From the NCBI GenBank assembly GCA_965267605.1, contig OZ254088.1, forward strand, positions 1,054,001-1,118,000: 64,000 nucleotides of DNA, read 5' to 3'. The notes beneath the pieces were generated by a model. It did no database searches and was not told the DNA's origin. It was given only the letters and a program-made list of their open reading frames with translations. Source of the DNA: G965267605 sp965267605 (GTDB lineage: Bacteria; Bacteroidota; Bacteroidia; Flavobacteriales_E; Vicingaceae). How positions within the stretch are numbered: the stretch's first letter is position 1; each line of letters opens with the position of its first letter. Of this stretch, positions 26,607 through 36,522 are shown piece after piece. Made by a program: the position numbers and the translations under genes.

Positions 26607-26607
26607 C

Positions 26608-28329
26608 ATGGAGTTTCTTAGAAAAAGTGCTCCCTGGATTTTCCTTGGCCTTGTTCTGGCAGTGCATGCAATCTGGATCTTTCTGAACCTGGATCGGGAA
26701 CTGTGGTGTGATGAGATCATATCACTCAATACGTTCGCACTTACCGATATCCACACTATCGTAACGTACTATCCAGACGTTAACAACCATTTGCTTTTCA
26801 ACCTCTTCAACTTCTTTTATACCAAGATGGTTGGAATGAGAGACTTCTACGACATACTGGAAGATCCAACTGTCATTCGCATGTTGCCAGCTATTTTTTC
26901 ATTCGTAACGATCGTTTATGTGTTTGCAACAGCGAAGAAGTTCTTTCCCAGGAGCACGGAACTGGTTGCCCCGGTAATGCTGATCACCAGTTTGTTGTTT
27001 GTGAATTTCTCACTGCAGCTAAGAGGCTATCCGTTATCGATGACCTGTGCAGCAGCTTTGCTCTATCATTTCTTGCATCACCTTGAATCGGGTAAATGGC
27101 TTCAAAAAGTAATGATCGTGGTGTGGTCGTTTGCCCTTGGTTATACCATTCCTTCTAATGCATACTTTTTGTTGGGCATTGGCAGCACCTATGCGCTGAT
27201 ATGGCTGATTGGTGTTATTCGAGACAGCAAGAAGGGGAGCTTCAATCTGAAGGCATCGACCCTCGGTAATAATAACTTCACCGGTCTGTTATCACTGGCT
27301 GTGGGAGGGATGGCGTTGATTGCAGCATATTATCCTATTCTGGATCAGCTGAAAGAAGAGCCGCACATTAAAGGGTTGAAAACAAAGCCGTTCGATGGGT
27401 TTGCCTTCGGGGAGTTGCTGCCTGAGGTTTTGCACGATTTTGTTTCAGCCAGAGTAGCGTTACCCTTTTTTGTGTTGATCGGTGGCTATCTTCTTTGGGC
27501 CTCTCGCAAGGAAATTGGCAGCGTGTACATCAACAGGTTAGGTGCACTAATCTCAATCTTTGTTCTTCCAATGATGGTCATCTGGATGCGTGGTGATACG
27601 CCTCACGTGCGAACCATGACACAGTTCCTGCCTTTGTTTGTGATGGTTTTAGCCGTTGGTGTAGGTGGTGTATTCTCTACCGTAGGATTTCTAAAGAAAT
27701 GGGCTCCGGTTGGCTGCCTTCTGATATTGGGTTATTGCTTGGTAACGCATTACTATAACCTTGAGGAACAACAAGAACAATTCTCAAAAGATGTGGCCAG
27801 AGGGCACAAGGACATCTCTGCGTACGGACATTTGAGCAATGCGGAGATGCTGAGTTATAAATACCTTGAACCTTTCGTTGAAACTTATGCCAAAGAGCCG
27901 CTACCCGTTCTATTGTACAAGCCGGTAGATAGAATAACTATCCAGGAACGGTTCAACGCACATGGAGTAGAATGGTTTGCTACCGTGTGGGCGAGACCCA
28001 CAGTAGCACCCGTTAAAAAAGGAGGTAAACCTATAGACGCAATGAAAGTGATGATGTCGAAGTCTAACGGGAAACACAAAAAACCTACGTTACTAACCGG
28101 AGCGTTTCCGTTGGGTGAAGGGGTAAATGAGGAAAGTGGAGAGCTTGTTCCGCTGGTATACTACCTCATTCAGGAGCAGAAAATTGATCCAACCCATCCG
28201 AGGTTTTATGTAGTTACTGGAGCGCCATATCATTTTGAGCAGATCATGGCAAAGTACATTGAGAAGCTCAAATACACCAAACTGAACAAGGAGAATTCGT
28301 TCTACCATTCCTATTTGATGTATTACTGA
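26608..28329 (+). CDS. GT-C membrane glycosyltransferase (GT39-like)
   Basis: A 573-residue integral membrane protein with roughly ten to eleven helices. The first loop after helix 1 carries the acidic pair D35-E36 (ELWCDEIISLNTF) at the position of the catalytic Asp of polyprenyl-phosphate-sugar transferases. The last 160 residues are soluble and contain 'PRFYVVTGAPYHFEQ'. The ATG is 1 base after the stop of the preceding gene, so the two are coupled. The donor would be a polyprenyl-phosphate sugar; the acceptor (protein, lipid or polysaccharide) is unknown. Confidence 0.85.
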   Translation: MEFLRKSAPWIFLGLVLAVHAIWIFLNLDRELWCDEIISLNTFALTDIHTIVTYYPDVNNHLLFNLFNFFYTKMVGMRDFYDILEDPTVIRMLPAIFSFVTIVYVFATAKKFFPRSTELVAPVMLITSLLFVNFSLQLRGYPLSMTCAAALLYHFLHHLESGKWLQKVMIVVWSFALGYTIPSNAYFLLGIGSTYALIWLIGVIRDSKKGSFNLKASTLGNNNFTGLLSLAVGGMALIAAYYPILDQLKEEPHIKGLKTKPFDGFAFGELLPEVLHDFVSARVALPFFVLIGGYLLWASRKEIGSVYINRLGALISIFVLPMMVIWMRGDTPHVRTMTQFLPLFVMVLAVGVGGVFSTVGFLKKWAPVGCLLILGYCLVTHYYNLEEQQEQFSKDVARGHKDISAYGHLSNAEMLSYKYLEPFVETYAKEPLPVLLYKPVDRITIQERFNAHGVEWFATVWARPTVAPVKKGGKPIDAMKVMMSKSNGKHKKPTLLTGAFPLGEGVNEESGELVPLVYYLIQEQKIDPTHPRFYVVTGAPYHFEQIMAKYIEKLKYTKLNKENSFYHSYLMYY

Positions 28330-28361
28330 TTTGTTGCGTATTTTGTGCGCCAATCTAAGGA

Positions 28362-29789
28362 ATGCCGGAACAGATCAAGCACGTCATTGTTATTGGAGCA
28401 GGTCCTGCCGGACTTAGCGCAGCCCACACTTTGGTAAAAGGAGGAGTGAAGGTTGACTTGTATGAAGCAAGCGATTATGTGGGTGGAATGGCGCGAAGTT
28501 TTGATTTGTGGGGGCAAAGAGTAGATGTTGGGCCTCACAGGTTCTTCTCTAAGGAAAAAAGGATCAACAACTTCTTCACGGAACTGGTTAAGGACGATTA
28601 CACGTTGGTCAATCGTTTAACACGTATCTATTATCGAAACAGGTTTTTCGATTATCCGCTTAAGCTGAAGAACGTACTAACCAACCTGAACATCTTTACT
28701 ATAATTAGGATTCTTTGGGATTACATGATGCAAAGGTTGTTCCCGATCAAGGATCCAAACACGTTTGAGGAGTGGGTAACCAATCGTTTTGGAAAGCGAC
28801 TCTTTGAAATCTTCTTTAAGAACTATTCGGAGAAGCTTTGGGGTATTCCTTGTTCCAAGATCGATGCGGATTGGGCTGCGCAGCGTATCAAAACGCTTTC
28901 GCTTTGGGGGGCCGTGAAGAGCGCCATGTTTGGGGATAAAAAGCAGAAGCACAAAACACTGGTTGATCAGTTCGCATATCCTAAGCATGGAACAGGATTG
29001 ATCTACGAACGTGCTGCGGAATACATCAATGGTAATGGCAGCCAGGTGCATCTGAATAAGCCTGTAAAGGAAGTGATCATTGAAGACGGGAAGGCTGCCG
29101 GTGTAATCCTTATGGATGGTGCAGAGCAAAGGGCCGATCATGTGATTACCTCTATGCCGATTACTTCTTTGGTTAAAGGAATCAAACACACGCCACAGGA
29201 TGTACTTGACGCTACAGATGCCCTGTACTTCAGAAATACTTTATTGGTTTACCTTGAAGTAGATGCGCTTGACCTTTTCGAGGACAATTGGATCTATGTG
29301 CATTCACCGGATGTGCTGCATGGCAGGATTACGAACTTTAGAAATTGGTGTCCAACCCTGTATGGAGACAAACAAACCACGATCCTCTGCATGGAATATT
29401 GGGCTTTTGAGGAGGATGAGATCTGGCAGGCAGATGAAGAATATTTAGCGGATCTCGGTCGAAAGGAGATTCGAAGACTTGGTTTGGTTCCAGAGAATGC
29501 TGATATTCTCAACCATCATATCGTTAGAGTTCCAAAGTGCTATCCGGTATATGAAACGGGTTATCAGGCGCATATTCAGAAGGTTCAGGATTTCCTCGAC
29601 ACCATTGGAGACCTAACACCAATTGGACGTTACGGTGCCTTCAAATACAACAACCAGGATCACTCCATTCTAATGGGATTGCTGGCTGGCGAGAAGTTGG
29701 TTGAAGGCAACAATGTCAACTTGTGGGACATCAATACCGATACGGAGTACCAGGAAGAAGGAAAGATCAAAGATGTACTGGTACAGTAG
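28362..29789 (+). CDS. NAD(P)/FAD-dependent amine oxidase-type oxidoreductase
   Basis: A 475-residue cytoplasmic flavoprotein. The FAD-binding fold opens at once (VIVIGAGPAGLSAAHTL, GxGxxG), followed by 'VDLYEASDYVGGMARSF' and 'DVGPHRFFS', which is the amine oxidase/protoporphyrinogen oxidase-like pattern also seen near UDP-galactopyranose mutases. 'LWGIPCSKIDADWAAQRIK' and the late 'GRYGAFKYNNQDHSI' are characteristic of the subgroup found beside polyprenyl-linked glycosyltransferases. It probably modifies a sugar or polyprenyl carrier. A related enzyme of the same class is encoded at 47419-48780, also beside glycosylation genes. Confidence 0.9.
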   Translation: MPEQIKHVIVIGAGPAGLSAAHTLVKGGVKVDLYEASDYVGGMARSFDLWGQRVDVGPHRFFSKEKRINNFFTELVKDDYTLVNRLTRIYYRNRFFDYPLKLKNVLTNLNIFTIIRILWDYMMQRLFPIKDPNTFEEWVTNRFGKRLFEIFFKNYSEKLWGIPCSKIDADWAAQRIKTLSLWGAVKSAMFGDKKQKHKTLVDQFAYPKHGTGLIYERAAEYINGNGSQVHLNKPVKEVIIEDGKAAGVILMDGAEQRADHVITSMPITSLVKGIKHTPQDVLDATDALYFRNTLLVYLEVDALDLFEDNWIYVHSPDVLHGRITNFRNWCPTLYGDKQTTILCMEYWAFEEDEIWQADEEYLADLGRKEIRRLGLVPENADILNHHIVRVPKCYPVYETGYQAHIQKVQDFLDTIGDLTPIGRYGAFKYNNQDHSILMGLLAGEKLVEGNNVNLWDINTDTEYQEEGKIKDVLVQ

Positions 29790-29843
29790 GGATTTCCTTA
29801 CTACTTTTTCTTAACTTAATTCCTCACTTAAAATTCAACTACG

Positions 29844-30947
29844 ATGGGTCTTTGGGACAAGATCAAAGGTGAATTTATAGATATAGTTGAGTGGACTGAT
29901 TCCACCGAGGATACGATTGTCTATAGGTTCGAACGCTACGGAAATGAAATCAAGAACGGAGCAAAGCTTACAGTGCGTGAATCACAGGTTGCTGTATTTA
30001 TCAATGAAGGCAAGTTGGCGGATGTATTCACACCTGGAATGTATGAACTCACCACGTCTAACCTTCCTATTCTCAGCACCCTGCAAGGATGGAAGCATGG
30101 TTTCGAAAGCTCGTTTAAGGCGGAGGTGTACTTTGTGAATACCAAGAAGTTCCTTGACTATAAGTGGGGAACACCAACACCTGTTACCATTGAAGACCCG
30201 AGGTTTGGAATGTTTGAGGTTACCGCGTTTGGTAACTATGATTTCCAGGTAGAAGATGCAGGAAAGTTTGTCACAGAGTTTGTCGGGACAGACGGTGAGT
30301 TTACAGATGATCAGATCGAGGGTAGATTGAAATCCGAGGTTATCCAGGAAGTAGTGGATGCCCTTGGGGAAGGAAGTGATATGGAGCTGAAGAAGTTGGC
30401 AGGACAGGTAAATGAACTTGCTGAGTTCTTGCTCGAGAAAATTAAGGGCGGCTTTGATAAGTTCGGAATAGACCTGTTCTCGTTGAAGATCACAGGACTT
30501 AATATTCCCGAGGAAATCAAGAAAGAGATCTATGAGTTGAGCCGATTAGGTAAAATCGATATGCAAGCTTACCAGCAGTACAAAACCGCCAAAAGCATTG
30601 AGAAAGCAGCTGAGAATGACGGTATGGCTGGTGGTGGCATGGGAATGGGAATGGGGTTTGCTATGGCAAACCAGATGTCTCAATCTATGAACCAGCCACA
30701 GCAACAACAATCTACACCAACACCGCCACCGCCTCCACCCACAATCCAGTACCATGTGGTTGTAGGAGGTCAGCAGGCGGGACCCTACGATCTTGCTACT
30801 TTGAAAGGAATGGTGGAACAAGGTCAGATCACCAAAGAAACCCTGGTTTGGAAGCAGGGAATGGCTGATTGGGTGAAGGCTGAAACAGAAGAAGCGCTGA
30901 ACGATTTGTTTGGTAGTGTTCCACCTCCGGTTCCACCTAGCAATTAA
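29844..30947 (+). CDS. SPFH domain protein with C-terminal GYF_2 domain (YdjI-like)
   Basis: A 367-residue cytoplasmic protein. Residues 1-250 form an SPFH/band-7-type domain of the 'virion core protein' group ('FIDIVEWTDSTEDTIVYRF', 'LTVRESQVAVFINEGKLAD'). A Gly/Met-rich stretch (near residues 265-285) and a Gln/Pro-rich linker follow, and then a GYF_2 (DUF4339) domain from about residue 302 ('GPYDLATLKGMVEQGQI', 'WKQGMADWV'), a peptide- or membrane-tethering module. The stop codon shares one base with the start of the zinc-ribbon gene, so the two are translated together. In Bacillus subtilis the homologous pair YdjI and YdjG acts with PspA in membrane stress; no PspA gene is seen here. Confidence 0.88.
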   Translation: MGLWDKIKGEFIDIVEWTDSTEDTIVYRFERYGNEIKNGAKLTVRESQVAVFINEGKLADVFTPGMYELTTSNLPILSTLQGWKHGFESSFKAEVYFVNTKKFLDYKWGTPTPVTIEDPRFGMFEVTAFGNYDFQVEDAGKFVTEFVGTDGEFTDDQIEGRLKSEVIQEVVDALGEGSDMELKKLAGQVNELAEFLLEKIKGGFDKFGIDLFSLKITGLNIPEEIKKEIYELSRLGKIDMQAYQQYKTAKSIEKAAENDGMAGGGMGMGMGFAMANQMSQSMNQPQQQQSTPTPPPPPPTIQYHVVVGGQQAGPYDLATLKGMVEQGQITKETLVWKQGMADWVKAETEEALNDLFGSVPPPVPPSN

Positions 30948-32053
30948 TGGAAGAAGCTCAACAGGCCAATGCGCTTAGCAAGGAGCTTTCTTGTTCCAAC
31001 TGTAGTGGAACAGTAACCTTTAAACCAGGTTCATCTACGGTGGTGTGCGACTACTGCGGTGCGGAGAACCACATTGAGGTAGAAGCTACTGTTGTTGAAG
31101 AGCAGGACTTTCATGCGATCCTTTCACAACTGGATGCATCAGAAGAACACCAGGACGTTCAGGTGGTGAGATGCGGTAGTTGTGGAGCCGAGACGCAATT
31201 TGAATCTCACGAAGCAGCCGGAGATTGTGCCTTTTGTGGTACGAACATCGTGATGGAGGGCGGCAGCTCCAAGAATGTGATCAAGCCCAAATTCCTTTTG
31301 CCGTTCAAGATTGAGAAAAAAGAAGGATACCGTCTATTCCAGGAGTGGGTTAAGAAACTCTGGTTTGCGCCATCTGATCTTCAGAAGAAAGCCAAGACAA
31401 ATAAGCTGACCGGAATGTACTTGCCCTTTTGGACCTACGATACTGATACGATATGTCAGTATACTGGACAAAGGGGAGATGATTACTGGGTAACGGAAAC
31501 GTACACTTACACTGTGGATGGCAAAACGAAAACGGGTACAAGGCAGGTGAGAAGAACCTCCTGGACCAGCGTTTCGGGCACCGTATACAATAGTTTCGAT
31601 GATGTTACTGTTGGCGCCTCCAGGTCGTTGAAACGTAAATACATGGATGCCCTGGAACCGTGGGATTTGGAGAATCTTGTGCCGTTTAGTGAGAACTATT
31701 TGGCGGGCTATGTTGCTGAATGCTACCAGGTAGGCCTTGAGGAAGGTTTTGGGCATGCGAAGGATATCATGGACGGCACTATTCACCAGACAATCTGCAG
31801 CGATATTGGAGGAGACCACCAGCGGGTGGGTACCAAAAATGTGCAGTACAACGATATTACGTTCAAACATATCCTCTTACCGGTTTGGTTGAGTGCCTTC
31901 CGATACGGTGAAAAGACCTACAACTTTATGATCAACGCAAGGACCGGTGAGGTTCAAGGTGAAAGACCTTGGAGCTGGATCAAGATCGCGGGTTTGGTGG
32001 TGCTGATCATTGCCATTGGATTGACCGCATGGTACTTTCTTAAGGACGCGTAG
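30947..32053 (+). CDS. Tandem zinc-ribbon membrane-anchored protein (YdjG-like)
   Basis: A 368-residue protein. Two TFIIB-type zinc ribbons with identical spacing lie at Cys16/19/34/37 and Cys76/79/94/97 (CxxC-x14-CxxC twice). A long conserved middle region follows ('KPKFLLPFKIEKKEGYRLFQ', 'GMYLPFWTYD', 'LLPVWLSAFRYGEKTYNFMI'). One C-terminal membrane helix (about 345-363) ends the protein. This is the architecture of B. subtilis YdjG, which anchors the SPFH protein YdjI at the membrane. It starts on the last base of the SPFH gene stop (TAATG). Confidence 0.85.
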   Translation: MEEAQQANALSKELSCSNCSGTVTFKPGSSTVVCDYCGAENHIEVEATVVEEQDFHAILSQLDASEEHQDVQVVRCGSCGAETQFESHEAAGDCAFCGTNIVMEGGSSKNVIKPKFLLPFKIEKKEGYRLFQEWVKKLWFAPSDLQKKAKTNKLTGMYLPFWTYDTDTICQYTGQRGDDYWVTETYTYTVDGKTKTGTRQVRRTSWTSVSGTVYNSFDDVTVGASRSLKRKYMDALEPWDLENLVPFSENYLAGYVAECYQVGLEEGFGHAKDIMDGTIHQTICSDIGGDHQRVGTKNVQYNDITFKHILLPVWLSAFRYGEKTYNFMINARTGEVQGERPWSWIKIAGLVVLIIAIGLTAWYFLKDA

Positions 32054-32126
32054 CGACTGCTAACATTTTGTGAAAAACTAGGTAAAACTCCCCCTTCATT
32101 TATAGGGTGGAGGTAACCACCTTGAA

Positions 32127-32134
32127 TACCTTTG
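32127..32134 (+). promoter_or_regulatory. Possible promoter -7 box of dnaE
   Basis: TACCTTTG matches the Bacteroidota TAnnTTTG box and lies 14 bases before the preferred ATG at 32149. No clear TTTG partner is found at the normal spacing. Confidence 0.35.
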
Positions 32135-32148
32135 AACAAAATCCTGAT

Positions 32149-35100
32149 ATGTTCCTGATTTTTGACACTGAAACCACCGGCTTGCCCAGGGATTGGAATG
32201 CTCCAATCACTGATCTGGATAACTGGCCTAGGCTGGTTCAGTTGGCTTGGCAGATCCATGATGTGGAAGGCAAGCTGGTTGATGTCAAGAATTTCATTGT
32301 GAAGCCGGAGGGGTTCAACATCCCGTTTAACTCTGAACAGATTCATGGTATTTCCACAGAGCGAGCTCATAAGGAAGGGGTAGCGCTTGATTTTGTACTC
32401 AAGGAGTTCAATGATGCACTGGAAACGTGTGAGTTCATAGCCGGACACAATGTGGGCTTTGATGTGAACATCATGGGGGCGGAGTACATTCGTAAGGAAA
32501 CCCCTACGAAGGTTGCTGACCTGAAGGTGGTTGACACCAAGGATGAAGGAACAGAATACTGCGCTATTCCTGGAGGAAAAGGAGGGAAGTACAAATGGCC
32601 AACACTTACCGAGTTGCATCAGAAGCTATTCGGAGAGGGGTTCGATGAGGCACACAACGCATCAGCTGACGTAGAGGCAACCACCAGATGTTTCCTTGAA
32701 CTGATCAGAATAGGAGTGATTACACCCCAGCGCCTGGGGTTTGATGACCAGTTCATTCATAAGTTCAGAGAGCAAAACCCGGATACTATTCAGCTAATTG
32801 GCTTGAACATCCAACCGTACAAGCCACTGGATGAAACTGAGCCGGTAGAAGACCAGCCTTCGGAAGATACCCCGGTTGAGACGACCCCAACATCTGAATC
32901 AATGACTTCTGCGCAAGGATTTGTTCACTTGCATGCACATTCTCAATTCTCAATCCTGCAGGCTACTTCTGATGTGACAGATATTGTCTACCGTGCAAAG
33001 GAATTGAATATGCCGGCCGTTGCTCTAACCGATCATGGGAACATGATGGGGGCATTTCAGTTTGTGGGAACGGCACTGAAGGAAGGAGTCAAACCGATCG
33101 TGGGTTGCGAATTCTTTGTTTGTAAGGATCGTAAGAACAAGACACAGAAAGACAACGGATATCAGGTAATCCTCCTTGCCAAGAACAAAAACGGCTACAA
33201 GAACCTGTGCAAACTAAGCTCATTCTCTTATATCGAGGGATTCTATTATGTCCCAAGAATTGACAAGGACCTGATAATAGAATACAAGGAAGATCTTATT
33301 GCGCTCTCCGGTGGTATCCGTGGAGAAGTTCCGGACTTGATCCTGAATGTGGGAGAGCAGGCAGCTGAGGAGGCCTTCTTATGGTGGAAAGAGGAATTTG
33401 GAGAGGACTTCTATGTGGAGTTGAACCGGCACGGGCAGCCTGAGGACAAGCCGGTGAATGAGGCGCTTCTCGCGCTATGTGCGAAGCACGGGGTGAAATA
33501 TGTTGCGGCCAACAACTGCTATTACCTCGATAAAGAGGAAGCGAATGCGCACGATATTCTGCTCTGTGTGAAAGATGGTGAGTTGAAAGAGACACCTATC
33601 GGTAGGGGCAGGGGGTTCCGTTTTGGGTTCCCTAATGATGAGTTCTATTTCAAGACACCGGATGAGATGCAACAACTGTTTGCTGATCGTCCTGAAGCGC
33701 TCAATGCAACCCTGGAAGTTGCAGATAAGATCGAAGAGTATAAGCTCAGCCAGGATGTCTTGTTGCCAGCATTCCCGCTTCCCGAGGAGTTTAAGGATGC
33801 ACAGGACGAAGAAGATGGGGGTAAGCGCGGAGAGAATGCTTATTTGAGGCATTTGTCTTACGAAGGTGCTGCGAAACGCTATGATGAGATCAATGATGAG
33901 GTGCAAGAACGTCTTGATTTTGAGTTAGAAACCATTGCCAAAACAGGATATCCTGGATATTTTCTTTTGGTCCAGGAGATCACATCCAAGGCCAGGAGTA
34001 TGGGGGTTAGTGTTGGACCTGGTCGTGGATCGGCAGCAGGCTCCCTGATCGCATACGTTACGGGTATCACGAATGTAGACCCGATCAAGTATGATCTACT
34101 GTTTGAGCGTTTCCTGAATCCTGATCGGATATCACTACCTGATATTGACATTGACTTTGATGATGAAGGAAGGGGAGATCTGATCAATTGGGTGGTAAAC
34201 ACCTATGGATTCAATCAGGTTGCTCAGATCATGACCTACGGTACTATGGCCGCAAAGTCATCCATCAGAGATACGGCCCGGGTATTGAATTTACCGCTAC
34301 CAGATGCAGATCGCCTTGCTAAGCTTGTCCCGGATATCAAGCTGAGAAAACTCTTTAACGCTGATGAGAAAACGCTGAAGGGAAAGCTAAATGCCGATCA
34401 GTTTCAAATGGCCCAGGAGTTGAAAACAATTGCGAAAGGGAATGACCTTTCTGCTCAAACGGTCAATCAAGCAGTTGTCCTGGAAGGTTCTGTCCGAAAT
34501 ACGGGTATACATGCCTGCGGAGTGATCATCACCCCTTCCGATATTACTGATCATGTGCCAGTGGCAATATCCAAAGGGAGCAAAGATGACAATGACGAAG
34601 GACTGCTCGTAACGCAGTTCGACAACGCGGTTGTTGAAAGTGCCGGACTCCTGAAGATGGATTTCCTGGGATTGAAAACGCTGACCATCATTAAAGATGC
34701 GTGCAAGTTGATCAAGGAGAGGCACGGTATTGATATCGATCCTGATGAGATACCGTTGGATGACCCGCAGACCTATGAGTTGTACCAGCGTGGGGATACC
34801 AATGGAACATTCCAGTTTGAGTCTGACGGTATGCAGAAGCATCTTCGCTCTCTGAAGCCAGATAAGTTTGCTGACCTCATCGCCATGAATGCGCTTTACC
34901 GTCCGGGACCGTTAGAGTACATCCCAAATTTCATTGCGAGAAAGCACGGTCGGGAAAAGATTGCCTACGATCACGATTTGATGGAAGAATACCTTGAGGA
35001 AACCTATGGTATTACAGTCTATCAGGAGCAAGTGATGTTGCTTTCGCAGAAGCTGGCTGGTTTCACGAAAGGTGAAGCCGATACCCTACGAAAGGCTATG

Positions 35101-36471
35101 GGTAAGAAAAAGCGCGACATTCTTGATAGCATGAAGCCACAGTTCATTACGGGTTGTGGTGAGAAAGGTATTGATGATAAGACAGCTGAAAAGATTTGGC
35201 GTGACTGGGAGGCATTTGCCGCATATGCCTTCAACAAATCCCACTCTACCTGTTACTCACTAGTAGCCTTTCATACAGCCTATTTAAAGGCGCATTATCC
35301 TGCGGAGTATATGGCTGCCGTGCTTACACACAATATGAATGACATCAAGAAGGTGACGTTCTTCATGGAAGAATGCAAGCGAATGGGTGTGAAGGTATTG
35401 GGGCCAAGTGTGAACGAAAGTGCAAGGAATTTCCGGGTGAATGATGAGGGAATGATCCGTTTCGGACTTGGAGCTTTGAAAGGTGTTGGAGGTGCGGCAG
35501 TTGATTCTATTGTAGAGGAAAGAACAGAGAGTGGACGTTATGTCTCTGTACTGAATTTCATGCAACGTGTGGACCTTAGAAATGTCAACAGAAAGACGGT
35601 GGAAAGTCTCGCACTGGGTGGTGCTTTTGATGATTTCGAGAACATTCATCGTGCCCAGTTTTTCCATGAAACTGGCGATGGCACCGTTCTCGAAAAACTG
35701 GTGAAGTTTGGTGCCAGGTTCCAGGAGAGCAAGGACGCTCCACCAGACTTGTTTGGAGATGTTGCGGAGGAGGTGGAAATTGCTGCACCATCAATGCCTG
35801 AGGTAGAGCGTTGGTCTACCCTCGAGGCTTTATCTAAGGAAAAGGAAGTCGTTGGTTTCTATATTTCAGGCCATCCGTTAGACGATTACAAAGTGGAGAT
35901 CAGCAACTTTTGCAATATCACACTTGATCGCTTGCAAGACCTTGAAAAACTTCGCAACAGGGAGATTCGCTTTGCAGGTATCATCACATCTGCAGAACAC
36001 AGGATATCCAAAAACGGAAATCCATATGGGAAACTAACGCTTGAAGGATATAACGATAGTGCGGAGTTCTTTCTGTTTTCTGACGACTATGTGAAGTTCA
36101 AAGATTACCTGGTTAATGGATGGTTCATATATGTTGTGGGTAAGGTGACACCAAAGAAGTGGCGTGACGATGAACTGGAGGTGAAGATCAGCAACATTGA
36201 GCTGCTCACCGATGTGAGGTCTAAACTTGCCAAAAAGCTGACCATTCATATGGATGCTGCACGTATCAACCAACAGATTGTTGAACAATTAGACGGAATA
36301 CTACAAAGCGATAAAGGCGAGTGTAATGTGCAGTTCCAACTGGTAGACCGAGAGGAGGAGGTTCAGGTGGGATTGCAAAGCAGATCAAGAAAGGTTGAAC
36401 TTACAGATGAACTTCTACAGGAACTGGAAGCCATAGAAGGAGTAGGGTTCAGGCTTTCATCCACATTCTAA
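32149..36471 (+). CDS. dnaE: DNA polymerase III subunit alpha with fused N-terminal 3'-5' exonuclease
   Basis: A 1440-residue replicative polymerase. Residues 1-190 are a DEDDh exonuclease: 'IFDTETTGLP' (Exo I), 'GHNVGFDVNI' (Exo II) and 'HNASADVEA' (Exo III). An acidic linker leads to the PHP domain, which begins near residue 258 ('FVHLHAHSQFSILQA', 'VALTDHGN'). The polymerase active site has 'PDIDIDFDDEGR' near residue 665, matching the paired catalytic Asp of DnaE. An OB fold lies near residue 1271 ('IRFAGIITSAEHRISKNGNP'). ATG at 32149 sits right before the exonuclease strand; a GTG at 32107 would add 14 residues. A hairpin terminator follows. Proofreading is thus carried in cis, before the PHP domain and not inside it as in PolC. 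Confidence 0.95.
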   Translation: MFLIFDTETTGLPRDWNAPITDLDNWPRLVQLAWQIHDVEGKLVDVKNFIVKPEGFNIPFNSEQIHGISTERAHKEGVALDFVLKEFNDALETCEFIAGHNVGFDVNIMGAEYIRKETPTKVADLKVVDTKDEGTEYCAIPGGKGGKYKWPTLTELHQKLFGEGFDEAHNASADVEATTRCFLELIRIGVITPQRLGFDDQFIHKFREQNPDTIQLIGLNIQPYKPLDETEPVEDQPSEDTPVETTPTSESMTSAQGFVHLHAHSQFSILQATSDVTDIVYRAKELNMPAVALTDHGNMMGAFQFVGTALKEGVKPIVGCEFFVCKDRKNKTQKDNGYQVILLAKNKNGYKNLCKLSSFSYIEGFYYVPRIDKDLIIEYKEDLIALSGGIRGEVPDLILNVGEQAAEEAFLWWKEEFGEDFYVELNRHGQPEDKPVNEALLALCAKHGVKYVAANNCYYLDKEEANAHDILLCVKDGELKETPIGRGRGFRFGFPNDEFYFKTPDEMQQLFADRPEALNATLEVADKIEEYKLSQDVLLPAFPLPEEFKDAQDEEDGGKRGENAYLRHLSYEGAAKRYDEINDEVQERLDFELETIAKTGYPGYFLLVQEITSKARSMGVSVGPGRGSAAGSLIAYVTGITNVDPIKYDLLFERFLNPDRISLPDIDIDFDDEGRGDLINWVVNTYGFNQVAQIMTYGTMAAKSSIRDTARVLNLPLPDADRLAKLVPDIKLRKLFNADEKTLKGKLNADQFQMAQELKTIAKGNDLSAQTVNQAVVLEGSVRNTGIHACGVIITPSDITDHVPVAISKGSKDDNDEGLLVTQFDNAVVESAGLLKMDFLGLKTLTIIKDACKLIKERHGIDIDPDEIPLDDPQTYELYQRGDTNGTFQFESDGMQKHLRSLKPDKFADLIAMNALYRPGPLEYIPNFIARKHGREKIAYDHDLMEEYLEETYGITVYQEQVMLLSQKLAGFTKGEADTLRKAMGKKKRDILDSMKPQFITGCGEKGIDDKTAEKIWRDWEAFAAYAFNKSHSTCYSLVAFHTAYLKAHYPAEYMAAVLTHNMNDIKKVTFFMEECKRMGVKVLGPSVNESARNFRVNDEGMIRFGLGALKGVGGAAVDSIVEERTESGRYVSVLNFMQRVDLRNVNRKTVESLALGGAFDDFENIHRAQFFHETGDGTVLEKLVKFGARFQESKDAPPDLFGDVAEEVEIAAPSMPEVERWSTLEALSKEKEVVGFYISGHPLDDYKVEISNFCNITLDRLQDLEKLRNREIRFAGIITSAEHRISKNGNPYGKLTLEGYNDSAEFFLFSDDYVKFKDYLVNGWFIYVVGKVTPKKWRDDELEVKISNIELLTDVRSKLAKKLTIHMDAARINQQIVEQLDGILQSDKGECNVQFQLVDREEEVQVGLQSRSRKVELTDELLQELEAIEGVGFRLSSTF

Positions 36472-36500
36472 AAAAGAAAAGCCCCGCTAAGCGGAGCCTT
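36472..36500 (-). terminator. Terminator between dnaE and the convergent T9SS gene
   Basis: Hairpin 36479-36487 with 36491-36500 (AAGCCCCGC, loop TAA, GCGGAGCCT with wobble pairs). On the minus strand a T-rich tail follows at 36482-36472, so it serves the gene at 36523. The plus strand has a weaker T tail and may use the same stem. Confidence 0.7.
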
Positions 36501-36522
36501 TCACAATGTTCAAATGCTTTAT

